From: Ideonella_A sp963843805
Lineage (GTDB): Bacteria > Pseudomonadota > Gammaproteobacteria > Burkholderiales > Burkholderiaceae_C
Length of the DNA: 64,000 nucleotides
Assembly (NCBI GenBank): GCA_963843805.1
Contig: CAWJLY010000001.1
Span: 868,001-932,000, forward strand
Direction: 5' to 3'
Part shown: in pieces, positions 16,401 to 24,987 of the stretch
Layout of the letters: every line of letters starts with the position of its first letter
How positions within the stretch are numbered: position 1 is the stretch's first letter
Notes under the pieces: model-generated
Database searches by the model: none
What the model was told of the DNA's origin: nothing
Seen by the model: only the letters and a program-made list of their open reading frames with translations
Made by a program: the position numbers and the translations under genes

Positions 16401-17876
16401 TCAAGGCGAGAGGGTTGCTACAACGCCGCGGGTGCGCAGCGATTCGAGCGCTGGCGAGATGGCATCGATCAGGCGATCCGAGCGGCAAAGGTCACCGAAA
16501 ACCGGCTCGATACGCGCCAGCAGAAATGCCGTGCGCGCGCGCGGGTCGCGCAATTCGGCGGCGGCCCGAGCCGCGTCGGTCAGGAGCTGCGCCAGCGGAT
16601 CGTCGACCACATGCCGATTGCCCGTCTCATCGATGCCGCGCAAATGGTGCAGCCAGGCAGCCAACGAGATACCGAGCCGGGTGATCGGACGATCGGCGGC
16701 CAACCGTTCGCGCACCGTGGCCAGCCAGCGCTGTGGCAGCTTCTGGCTGCCATCCATCGCGATCTGCAGCGTGCGATGGGCCAGCGCCGGGTTGGCGAAC
16801 CGCGCCAGCAGGCCGGCCCGGTACTGCGCGAGGTCGAGCCCCGGCAGCGGCGGCAGCGTCGGCTCGATCTCGTCGCGAACCAGTTGATCCACATGCTGCC
16901 GCAGAGCCGGTTGCCCGATCGCCACATCCACTGTCGACCAACCCGCAGCGACCCCGAGGTAGGCAATCGCCGAATGGCTGCCGTTGACCACCCGCAGCTT
17001 CAGCGTCTCCCAGGGCCTTGACTCGGCAACGAAGCGCACGCCGGCAACATCCCAGCGTGGACGACCTGCAGCAAAGTGATCCTCGACCGCCCAATCGAAA
17101 AACGGTTCGGCCATCACCGGCCATGCATCCTCGCAACCCAGCTCGCCAGCGACCGCAAGGCGATCAGCTTCAGTGGTGCGCGGCACGATGCGGTCGACCA
17201 TGCTGTTGGGTACCGTGCAATGGTCGGCAATCCAGCGCGCCAGTGCCGGATCGACCCGCTCGGCAAAACTCGCCACCAAGGCGGCCAAGGTATCGCCGTT
17301 GGCCGCCAGGTTATCCAGCGACAACAGCGTCACCGGTGCCAGCCCGGCAGCCTTGCGTCTTGCCAGGCCGTGAACAATGAAGCCGATCGCGCTGCGCGGA
17401 GCGTCTGCATGCAGCAGATCATGGGCGATATCGGGGTCGTCCAGCCGCAGTGCGCCGCTGGCCGGATCACGGCAATAGCCTTTTTCGGTGATGGTCAGGC
17501 TGATGATGCGCGTTGCCGGATCGGCAATCGCGGCCAGCACGGCAGCAGGATCATCGGGCGCCACCAGCACCCGCAACAGGCAACCGATCACCTGCAGGCT
17601 CTGCTCGTGCCGATCGCGCAGCGCCAGCGTATAAAGCCCGCCCTGCGGATCGAGCGCCAGACGGGTATCGGGCTGGCGCAGCGACACGCCGATGATTCCC
17701 CATCGGCGATCGCCGTCGGTCTGCAAGGCGGCCTCGGTCGCGACCGCCAGATGGGCGCGCATGAAAGCGCCTACCCCGAGGTGGACGATGCCGGGCATCA
17801 GCGTTGCGCGGTCGTAGCGCGGGCGCAGCACGGCCGCCGGCAGCGAGTCGAGACAACGGGGCGACAGGCGCATCAT
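16401..17876 (-). CDS. Mannitol dehydrogenase-family oxidoreductase, fructuronate reductase-like
   Basis: Polyol-specific long-chain dehydrogenase, 491 residues from the paired ATGs near 17876. Visible features are GIVHLGVGAFMRAHLAV (dinucleotide-binding start), TITEKGYCRD, TLLSLDNLAANGDTLAALV, NSMVDRIVPRT, and the catalytic-lysine region ESRPWETLKLRVVNGSHSAIAY. UxuB members reduce D-fructuronate to D-mannonate and UxaB members act on tagaturonate/altronate. The gene overlaps or abuts a ManD-like mannonate dehydratase gene (4-nt gap), which favours a UxuB role. A mannitol/arabinitol dehydrogenase is the alternative. Confidence 0.86.
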   Translation of the reverse strand: MMRLSPRCLDSLPAAVLRPRYDRATLMPGIVHLGVGAFMRAHLAVATEAALQTDGDRRWGIIGVSLRQPDTRLALDPQGGLYTLALRDRHEQSLQVIGCLLRVLVAPDDPAAVLAAIADPATRIISLTITEKGYCRDPASGALRLDDPDIAHDLLHADAPRSAIGFIVHGLARRKAAGLAPVTLLSLDNLAANGDTLAALVASFAERVDPALARWIADHCTVPNSMVDRIVPRTTEADRLAVAGELGCEDAWPVMAEPFFDWAVEDHFAAGRPRWDVAGVRFVAESRPWETLKLRVVNGSHSAIAYLGVAAGWSTVDVAIGQPALRQHVDQLVRDEIEPTLPPLPGLDLAQYRAGLLARFANPALAHRTLQIAMDGSQKLPQRWLATVRERLAADRPITRLGISLAAWLHHLRGIDETGNRHVVDDPLAQLLTDAARAAAELRDPRARTAFLLARIEPVFGDLCRSDRLIDAISPALESLRTRGVVATLSP

Positions 17877-17880
17877 CGGT

Positions 17881-19092
17881 TCACCAATCCCAGACGCTGC
17901 CGTCGTGCTGCAGTCGATTGACCGGCAGATAGGCGCGCTGATAGGGAAATTTTGCCGCCAGCTTCTCGTCGATCTCGACCCCGTGGCCCGGCGCGTCGCC
18001 CGGATGCATGAAGCCGCGATCGAACCGGTAGGCATGCGGGAACACCGCATCGGTCTGCTCGTTGTGCGGCATGTGCTCCTGGATGCCGAAATTGGGCACC
18101 CACAGATCGAAATGCAGCGCCGCGCCCATGCAGACCGGGCTCAGGTCGGTGGCGCCATGGCTGCCGGTGCGCACCTGGTACAGCGCCGCCAGATCCGCGA
18201 TCCGGCGCAGATGGGTGATGCCGCCGGCATGAACGACGGTGGTGCGGATGAAATCGATCAACTGGTTCTCGATCAGCGCCTTGCAATCCCAGATCGTGTT
18301 GAAGATCTCGCCGACGGCCAGTGGCGTGGTGGTGTGCTGGCGGATCAGGCGAAAGGCATCCTGGTTTTCGGCCGGCGTGGCGTCTTCCATCCAGAACAGG
18401 CGGAACGGCTCCAGATCCTTGCCCAGCCGGCCGGCCTCGATCGGCGTCAGCCGATGGTGCACGTCATGCAGCAGATGATGGTCCCAACCGATCGCCGACC
18501 GGACCGCGTCGAACAACTCGGGCGTGTGGCGCAGGTATTTGGCGGTATCCCAGTCCTGCTCGCTCGGCAGGCCCTGCGAAGCCGGTTCGTAGGGCTTGCC
18601 ATCGGTGCTGACGCCGTAGACCTTGTTCAGCCCCGGCACACCACTCTGCGCACGGATTGCGCGGTAGCCGAGTTCGGCATGGCGGTGCACCTCGTCGACT
18701 GTTTCAGAAATGTCGCGGCCGTTGGCATGTGCATAGACCAGCACCCGCTCGCGGCTGGCGCCACCGAGCAGCTGGTACAGCGGCATGCCGGCTGCCTTCG
18801 CCTTGATGTCCCACAACGCCGTATCGACGGCGGCGATGGCGCTCATCGTCACCGGCCCGCGCCGCCAGTAGGCGCCGCGGTACAGGTATTGCCAGGTGTC
18901 CTCGATGCGCTGCGGGTCGCGTCCGATCAGCAACGGAATCAGGTGCTCTTCGAGGTAGGCCGCCACCGCGAGTTCGCGGCCGTTCAGCGAGCCATCGCCA
19001 ATGCCGACCAGCCCCTGGTCGGTCTCGATCTTCAGCGTGACGAAATTACGCCCCGGACAGCAGACGATGACACGGGCGCCGGTAATCTTCAT
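17881..19092 (-). CDS. D-mannonate dehydratase-like enolase-superfamily protein (ManD/RspA family)
   Basis: Mandelate-racemase-type enolase-superfamily enzyme, 403 residues from the ATG at 19092 (MKITGARVIVCCPGRNFV), as usual for ManD. Metal ligands are seen in HDVHHRLTP (Asp and His), FWMEDATPAENQ (Glu) and PLAVGEIFNTIWD (Glu). Further active-site motifs are RTTVVHAGGITHLRR and TGSHGATDLSPV. The last has Ala where many relatives have Pro; from memory, this position was linked to ManD catalytic efficiency, which should be checked. With the adjacent UxuB-like gene it gives fructuronate to mannonate to 2-keto-3-deoxygluconate. Confidence 0.88.
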   Translation of the reverse strand: MKITGARVIVCCPGRNFVTLKIETDQGLVGIGDGSLNGRELAVAAYLEEHLIPLLIGRDPQRIEDTWQYLYRGAYWRRGPVTMSAIAAVDTALWDIKAKAAGMPLYQLLGGASRERVLVYAHANGRDISETVDEVHRHAELGYRAIRAQSGVPGLNKVYGVSTDGKPYEPASQGLPSEQDWDTAKYLRHTPELFDAVRSAIGWDHHLLHDVHHRLTPIEAGRLGKDLEPFRLFWMEDATPAENQDAFRLIRQHTTTPLAVGEIFNTIWDCKALIENQLIDFIRTTVVHAGGITHLRRIADLAALYQVRTGSHGATDLSPVCMGAALHFDLWVPNFGIQEHMPHNEQTDAVFPHAYRFDRGFMHPGDAPGHGVEIDEKLAAKFPYQRAYLPVNRLQHDGSVWDW

Positions 19093-19133
19093 ACCGCGAC
19101 GTTGCGTATGGCTGAGAAGCTTGCGCCGTGTTT

Positions 19134-19877
19134 TCAGCCGCGGCCCACGAACGGCATCTTGGTCGCCATCACCGTGGTGAACAGGATATTGGCACTGAGC
19201 GGCAGGCGCGACATCGTGATGAAGGTGTCGACCACCGCGCTCATGTCCATCCGGTCTTCGGGCTTGATGCTGCCATCGGCCTGCGGCACACCCTTGGCCA
19301 TGCGCTCGGTCATGTCGCTGGCGACATTGCCGATGTCGATCTGACCCACCGCGATGTCGTAGCGCCGGCCGTCGAGCGAGGCCGTTCGCGTCAGGCCGCT
19401 GATGGCGTGTTTGGTGGCGGTGTAGGCGATCGAGCCGGGGCGTGGCGCATGCGCCGAGATCGAGCCGTTGTTGATGATGCGCCCACCCATCGGCGATTGC
19501 GCCCGCATCAGACGAAATGCGTTCGACAAGCAATAAAACGCGCCATTCAGGTTGACGCCGACCGCCGATTGCCATTCTTCGGTGGTCACTTCGTCGGGCG
19601 ATTTGCTCGGCAACGAAATACCCGCGTTGTTGAACAGCAGATCGAGACGGCCGAATCGATCGCGAACCGAGTCGAACAGCGTCGTCACCGCAGCGGGGTC
19701 GGACACATCGGCCGCCATCGCCACGCCGCCCTCGTGGCCGCCAATGGCCGCCTCGAGCGTCTCGGCGCGGCGGCCGACAAACACCACCTGCCAGCCATCT
19801 TTCAGCAGCGCGGTGGCGCAGCCCTTGCCAATTCCGGAGCCTGCACCGGTCACCAATGCAATACGTTTTTCAGTCAT
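19134..19877 (-). CDS. Short-chain dehydrogenase/reductase
   Basis: Classical SDR, 247 residues. TGAGSGIGKG is the cofactor loop, the Arg of FVGRRAE suggests NADP(H), NNAGI is the structural motif, the catalytic Ser lies in NNGSISA and YTATK is the YxxxK motif. The C-terminal ANILFTTVMATKMPFVGRG differs from the usual VDGG ending and is seen in SDRs of sugar-acid clusters. It lies between the IlvD/Edd dehydratase and ManD genes in one minus-strand run, so a sugar or keto-acid substrate is likely. The exact reaction is unknown. Confidence 0.86.
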   Translation of the reverse strand: MTEKRIALVTGAGSGIGKGCATALLKDGWQVVFVGRRAETLEAAIGGHEGGVAMAADVSDPAAVTTLFDSVRDRFGRLDLLFNNAGISLPSKSPDEVTTEEWQSAVGVNLNGAFYCLSNAFRLMRAQSPMGGRIINNGSISAHAPRPGSIAYTATKHAISGLTRTASLDGRRYDIAVGQIDIGNVASDMTERMAKGVPQADGSIKPEDRMDMSAVVDTFITMSRLPLSANILFTTVMATKMPFVGRG

Positions 19878-19937
19878 GTCGGAGTGGGTTCAGTTGATGC
19901 CGATGTCAAAAAAAGAGCGCCCGGGGACAGCCGATCG

Positions 19938-21675
19938 TCAATGGTTGTCCTTCGGAACAAAACTGCCACGCTGACCGCGCAGGAAATCGAGGTCGGCGCC
20001 TTCGTCGGCCTGCAGCACATGGTCGATGTACAGCTTCCAGTAGCCGCTGGTCAACGGCGGCTCGGGCGGCTTCCAATCGACCAGGCGACGCGCCAGTTCG
20101 GCATCGTCGACATGCAGGTGCAGGCTGCGCTTGGGCACATCGAGCGTGATCAGGTCGCCATTGCGGACCACCGCCAGCGGACCGCCCGCAGCGGCTTCCG
20201 GCGTGGTGTGAAGCACCACCGTGCCGTAGGCCGTACCGCTCATGCGGGCATCGCTGATGCGAACCATGTCGGTGATGCCTTTTTTCAGCACCTTCGGCGG
20301 CAGCGGCATGTTGCCGACCTCGGCCATGCCGGGATACCCTTTCGGCCCGCAGTTTTTCAGCACCAGAATGCAACTCTCGTCGACATCGAGTGCATCGTCG
20401 TCGATGCGACGGTGGAAATCATCGCTGTCTTCGAAAACCACGGCACGCCCGGTATGGGTCAGCAGGGCCGGTGTCGCCGCGCTCGGCTTGATGACCGCAC
20501 CGCGAGGCGCCAGGTTGCCGCGCAAGCACCGCAATGCCGGCCTTGTCCTTGAATGGCTTGTCGCGCGGCCGGATCACGTCGGCGTTGAAGACTTCGGCAT
20601 CGGCGATGTTCTCGCCGATGGTGAGGCCGTTGGCGGTGATGGCGCCGGTATGCAACACGTCGGCAATCTGCTTCATCACCGCCGGCAGCGCGCCGGCGTA
20701 GCAGAAGTCTTCCATCAGATACTGGCCCGACGGTTGCAGGTTGACCAGGCACGGCATCTCGCTGCCCAGGCGGTCGAAGTCGTCGATGGTCAGCGGCACA
20801 CCCAGCCGCCCGGCAATCGCGATCAGGTGGATCACCGCATTGGTGCTGCCGCCGATCGCGGCCAGCGTGCGGATGGCGTTCTCGAACGCCTCGCGGGTCA
20901 GGATCTTCGAGATCTTCAGGTCTTCGTGAACCATGCCGACGATGCGCCGCCCGGCATCGCGCGCCAGCACGTTGCGGCGTCCGTCGACCGCCGGGTACGC
21001 GGCATTGCCCGGCAGGCCGATACCCAGGGCCTCGACCATCGAGGCCATCGTGCTGGCCGTACCCATCGTCATGCAGTGACCGTGGCTGCGGTGCATGCAG
21101 CTTTCGGCACCGAAGAAATCGGCCAGCTTCAAGGTACCGGCGCGCACCTGCTCGCTCATGCTCCAGACACCTGTGCCGGAACCCAGTTCCTGGCCACGCC
21201 ACTTGCCGTTGAGCATCGGCCCGCCGCTGACGCCGATGGTCGGCAGGTCGACACTGGAGGCGCCCATCAGCAGGCTGGGGGTGGTCTTGTCGCAGCCCAT
21301 CAGCAGCACCACGCCGTCGATCGGGTTGCCACGAATGCTCTCCTCGACATCCATGCTGGCCAGGTTGCGATACAGCATCGCGGTCGGCCGCAACAGCGTT
21401 TCGCCGAGCGACATGACCGGAAACTCGAGCGGAAACCCGCCGGCTTCGTAGACACCGATCTTGACCTGCTCGGCCAAGGTGCGGAAATGCGAATTGCAAG
21501 GCGTCAATTCGCTGAAGGTATTGCAGATGCCGATCACCGGACGGCCATCGAACTGATCGTGCGGCACCCCCTTGCCCTTGACCCAGCTTCGATAGGCGAA
21601 GCCGTCGCGGTCCTGGCGCCCGAACCACTGCTGGCTGCGCAGATCCCCGGGTTTCTTTTTCGGCATGTCGCTCAT
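19938..21675 (-). CDS. IlvD/Edd-family sugar-acid dehydratase (frameshift near 20524)
   Basis: Fe-S dehydratase of the IlvD/Edd family, about 578 residues over two frames. The sequence fits the pentonate/aldonate branch (L-arabinonate, D-xylonate or similar) rather than biosynthetic IlvD: the start is QQWFGRQDRDGFAYRSW, with GICNTFSELTPCNSHFRTLAE, LLMGCDKTTPSLLMGA, ESCMHRSHGHCMTMGTASTM (cluster cysteines) and DARMSGTAYGTVVLHTTPE. A single extra base in the context caagcaccgc (20523-20532) breaks the frame between AGIAVL and RGNLAPRGAVIKP; the identical context causes a shift in the FAA hydrolase. It would form a 2-keto-3-deoxy acid. First gene of the minus-strand run, divergent from the 2-hydroxyacid dehydrogenase. 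Confidence 0.88.
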
Positions 21676-21806
21676 GGTGTGCTGGCTTTCCCGGTGACCA
21701 CATCAGGTTTGCCACGATACTATGGTATGACGATTGACCAGCCAACGGTGTTAGCCCTGATCCCGGCGCCGCGGCTCTTGCAACCCAACACTCATCTGGA
21801 GAATCC
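21676..21806. promoter_or_regulatory. Divergent promoter region
   Basis: This 131-bp region separates the IlvD/Edd gene (minus) from the 2-hydroxyacid dehydrogenase gene (plus). It contains atactatggtat (21717-21728), whose outer arms atac/gtat are inverted, the sort of short dyad recognised by FadR-family regulators, two of which are encoded nearby. Operator function is only a suggestion. Confidence 0.3.
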
Positions 21807-22776
21807 ATGACGGACACCAACCGCGAGCGCGTGCTCACCGCGACCAAGCTGTCGCCGCTGTACCAGAGCCTGCTGGACCAGCGTTACGACGTACTCGACC
21901 GGCTTCACCAGACCGATCCGGCGGCACTTGCCAAGCTGGCGCCGCATATTCGGGCGATTGCTGCGAGTGGCGAATCGAAGGTCGACGCGGCGCTGATCGA
22001 CTCGCTGCCGGCGCTGCAGCTCATCTCGGTGATGGGTGTCGGTTATGACGGTGTCGACGTGGCAGCGGCCAAGGCGCGTGGCGTGATGGTGACGCACACT
22101 CCCGACGTGTTGAACGACGACGTGGCCGATCTCGCGATCGGCCTGATGCTCAGCGCAGCACGCCAGTTGCCGGCCGCCGATCGTCATGTGCGAAGCGGCG
22201 AGTGGGAAGCCAAAGGGCCGATGCCGTTGGCACGCAAGATGTCGGGGGCCCGGCTCGGGCTGGTCGGCATGGGCCGGATCGGCCAGGCCATCGCGCACCG
22301 CGCGCTGGCCTTCGGCATGAGCATCGCCTACACCGCGCGATCGCAGCGGCCGCAGTTGCCGTACGCGTTCCATGCCGACGCCGTCAGCCTGGCCCGTGAA
22401 AGCGATTTTCTGGTGCTGATCACACCCGGCGGCGCCGGCACGCGCAAGATGATCAATGCCGAGGTTCTGGCCGCGCTCGGCAGCAAAGGGCATCCTGGTC
22501 AACGTGGCGCGAGGCTCGGTTGTCGACGAAGCGGCCTTGATCGATGCCTTGGAGCGTGGCGTGATCGGCGGCGCCGGCCTGGATGTCTTCGAGGCCGAGC
22601 CGAAGGTGCCCGAGCGGCTGCGCGCCCTGCCACAGGTGGTGCTGGCGCCGCACATCGGCAGCGCCACCGGACAGACCCGGCAGGCGATGGCCGATCTGGC
22701 GTTTGCCAACCTCGACGCGCACTTCGCAGGCAAGCCGCTGTTGACGCCGGTGCCCGAGTGCCAACCGACGACGTGA
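21807..22776 (+). CDS. D-isomer-specific 2-hydroxyacid dehydrogenase (frameshift near 22485)
   Basis: NAD(P)-dependent dehydrogenase of the glyoxylate/hydroxypyruvate-reductase type, about 323 residues across two frames. The Rossmann motif GLVGMGRIGQAIA is in the first part. The catalytic residues are in the second: Arg in NVARGSVVDEAAL, Glu in GLDVFEAEPKVP and His in LAPHIGSATGQTR. The break lies at gcaaaggg (22481-22488), where one base fewer restores GSKGILVNVARG. It starts the plus-strand group with a cupin protein and a FadR-type regulator, and probably interconverts a 2-keto and 2-hydroxy acid produced by the neighbouring pathway. Confidence 0.88.
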
Positions 22777-22781
22777 CGAGG

Positions 22782-23171
22782 ATGACGATGAGCACCTTCA
22801 GCAAGGTCATCCTGTTGACCGATTCCGATGGCCGCGCGCGGTTTCGCGAAGAAGCCATCACCTTGAGCGAAGGCAAGCCGCAGGCCATGTTGTCGCCGTT
22901 GATGGCCAGTGGCGGTTACCAGTTGCGCCACAGCCCGGTCGGTTTTCGCAGCGAGTTCCACTGCACCGTCATCCCGCAGTGGGTCTTCATTCTCGAAGGT
23001 CAAATGGAGATCGGCTTGCAGGACGGCAGCAGCCGGGTCTTCGGCGCGGGCCAGCATTTCTATTCGGCCGACAGCTTGCCCGACGGCGCCGACTTCGACG
23101 CCAGCATCCACGGCCACTGGAGCCGGCAGGTCGGGTCGGAGCCGTTGGTGACCTTGTTCGTGCGTGACTGA
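22782..23171 (+). CDS. Small cupin-fold protein
   Basis: About 129 residues, starting at the ATG at 22782 or 22788. The pattern is cupin-like: GGYQLRHSPVGFRSEFHCTVIPQWVFILEGQMEIGLQDGSSRVFGAGQHFYS. The central strand pair (WVFILEGQMEIGL, then AGQHFYSADSL) matches the second cupin motif, although few metal-binding His residues are present. It lies 5 nt after the 2-hydroxyacid dehydrogenase and overlaps the next regulator gene by 8 nt, so it is co-transcribed. Such proteins in sugar-acid operons are often uncharacterised; a sugar or sugar-acid binding or isomerase role is possible. Confidence 0.75.
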   Translation: MTMSTFSKVILLTDSDGRARFREEAITLSEGKPQAMLSPLMASGGYQLRHSPVGFRSEFHCTVIPQWVFILEGQMEIGLQDGSSRVFGAGQHFYSADSLPDGADFDASIHGHWSRQVGSEPLVTLFVRD

Positions 23172-23967
23172 CACGGGCGCATCGGCCCCGGCGATGCGCA
23201 CTGTGCTGGCCCAGACCCTCGATCGCCTCGGTGAAGCGGTGGTCGCAGGACAACACGCCGTCGGCAGTTCGCTGCCGCCCGAGCCGCTGCTCTGTACCGA
23301 GTTCGGGGTCAGCCGCACGGTGGTTCGCGAGGCAGTCAAATCGCTGGTCGCCAAGGGGTTGCTGGTCACCGGCCCGAAACTCGGCACCCGGGTGTTACCC
23401 GAATCGCAATGGAACTGGTTTGACCCGCAAGTGGTCGCCTGGCAGACCCGGGTCGGCCTGACGCGGGACTTTCTGCGCGACCTGCAGGAGTTGCGTCGGG
23501 TGGTCGAGCCGGCTGCCGTTCGCCTGGCCGCCGAGCGGGCCAGCCCGGTCGACATCGACGAACTCGAATCCGCCTTCGCCGCATGAAAAATGCGATTGAA
23601 GCAGGTGGCGACTACGTCACGCCCGATCTTCTGTTTCCACCAGACCCTGCTGCGCGCCAGCCACAACCGCATGCTGGTGCTGATGAGCAAGGCACTGAGC
23701 GCCTTGCTGCGCACCAGTTTCGAGATCTCGACCTCGCGGCCGAACGGCGCAGCCAATTCGCTGCATTTGCACCGGGCCATTCTCGACGCGGTGATCGCGA
23801 GCGAGCCCGCACGCGCCGAGAAAGCCTGCCTCGAACTGATCGACAGCGCGGCCGAAGATATCGCCGAAGTGCTCGGATCGCGGCGCAAGCTGCCATCGGT
23901 GGGCTTGCCCGCCAAGCCGTTGCCGGGGCCGGCTCCGGCCATTGAGGCAGGAAAAATTCGCGCCTGA
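23164..23967 (+). CDS. FadR/GntR-family (FCD) transcriptional regulator (frameshifts near 23581 and 23625)
   Basis: GntR-family repressor with an N-terminal winged helix (LGEAVVAGQHAVGSSLPPEP, FGVSRTVVREAVKSLVAKGLL) and a C-terminal FCD ligand domain. The FCD part is split: VEPAAVRLAAERASPVDIDEL, then MKNAIEAGGDYVTPDLL and, after a second shift, FHQTLLRASHNRMLVLMSK with HRAILDAVIA. Conserved Asp/His metal-ligand positions remain recognisable. Whole length is about 267 residues. The stop codon lies inside a REP-like element (23956-24035), so the native C-terminus may have been altered by insertion of the repeat. It probably controls the divergent sugar-acid genes. Confidence 0.8.
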
Positions 23968-24035
23968 AGGCGCTCCCGCAGATTACGAGCCGAGCGGGCG
24001 GATGGCCTTCTGTGGGAGTGCCTTCAGGCGCGATT
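23956..24035. repeat. REP-like inverted doublet
   Basis: Two near-identical 26-bp arms face each other: attcgcgcctgaaggcgctc (from 23956, continuing to 23981) and its near-complement ctgtgggagtgccttcaggc (from 24010, continuing to 24035). A 28-bp loop separates them. Each arm holds the small palindrome cgcctgaaggcg or a one-base variant. This form, gtgggagcgccttcaggcgcga, is typical of REP elements mobilised by RAYT (TnpA-REP) proteins in proteobacteria. It lies at the end of the FadR-type gene, provides that gene's stop codon, and could serve as a transcript-end hairpin between convergent genes. Confidence 0.75.
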
Positions 24036-24075
24036 CTCAAGGCACCGTCCTGCCCAGCAACCGCGCGACGACCCG

Positions 24076-24987
24076 TCAGCCCCCGGCCGGCGGCAAGGCG
24101 TTGATCGCGGCGATGAAATCGGCCAGCATCGGCACATGGCGCTCGCCCTGGCCGGCCGCCTCCATGGCGGCAAAGGTGTTCTTGACCTGCGACTGCAAGG
24201 GGTTCACGGCGCCGACCTCGATCGCCATCGCATTCAGGTAGCGCATGTCCTTGTGTGCATTGCTGATCGAAAAACGATGGGCATCCGGATCACCTTCGAG
24301 TGACCATTTCATGAAGGTGTCGTAGAAGCCGTTGCGCATGCGACCGGATCCGATCACCGAGTGAAACTGCTCGATCGTCAGCCCCGCCTTGCGTGCAATC
24401 GCCAGCGCCTCCGAATACAGGGCGGCATAACCCATGCCGATGAAATTGTTGACCAGCTTCATCTTGTGGCCCAACCCGAGCGGGCCGAGATGCACCACAT
24501 TGCCAGCCCAGCAACGCAGCACCGGCTCGATGCGCGCGAATGTCTGCGGATCGGCACCCACCATCGTGTCGAGCGTCCCGGCCTCGGCCTCTTTGGGCGT
24601 TCGCGACAACGGCGCGTCGACCAGCTGCATCCCTTGGGCTGCAGCTTCGTCGGCCAGCGCCAAGGTCGATACCGGGTTGGAGGTCGAGCAATCGACAATG
24701 ATCAGCCCCTTCTTGCCACAGGCCAAGATGCCATCCGGGCCCCGCATCAGCGCCTCGACCTGGGCCGAACCGGTCACACACAGGTGCACGATGTCGCATT
24801 GCGCTGCCAGTTCTCGCGCGGTGGCGGCCTCACGCGCGCCGAGCGATACCAGGTTGTCGACCGGTTCGCGGTTGCGATGACCCATCACCACCAGTGGCCA
24901 GCCCTTGGTGACGATGTTCTTGGCCATGCCGTGGCCCATCAGGCCGACGCCGATGAAGCCGATCGTCGGCTTTTGTTCGGCGCTCAT
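24076..24987 (-). CDS. 3-hydroxyisobutyrate dehydrogenase-family oxidoreductase
   Basis: Beta-hydroxyacid dehydrogenase of 303 residues. The NAD(P) motif GFIGVGLMGHGMAKNIV is N-terminal. DCSTSNPVSTLALADEA is the usual substrate-binding segment, and the catalytic lysine lies in GLGHKMKLVNNFIGMGYAAL. The family includes tartronate semialdehyde reductase, L-threonate dehydrogenase and related enzymes. The gene overlaps its upstream paralogue by 4 nt (24984-24987), showing a tandem operon of two related dehydrogenases. Substrate is not decided by sequence; a C4-C6 hydroxy acid is likely from context. Confidence 0.9.
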   Translation of the reverse strand: MSAEQKPTIGFIGVGLMGHGMAKNIVTKGWPLVVMGHRNREPVDNLVSLGAREAATARELAAQCDIVHLCVTGSAQVEALMRGPDGILACGKKGLIIVDCSTSNPVSTLALADEAAAQGMQLVDAPLSRTPKEAEAGTLDTMVGADPQTFARIEPVLRCWAGNVVHLGPLGLGHKMKLVNNFIGMGYAALYSEALAIARKAGLTIEQFHSVIGSGRMRNGFYDTFMKWSLEGDPDAHRFSISNAHKDMRYLNAMAIEVGAVNPLQSQVKNTFAAMEAAGQGERHVPMLADFIAAINALPPAGG

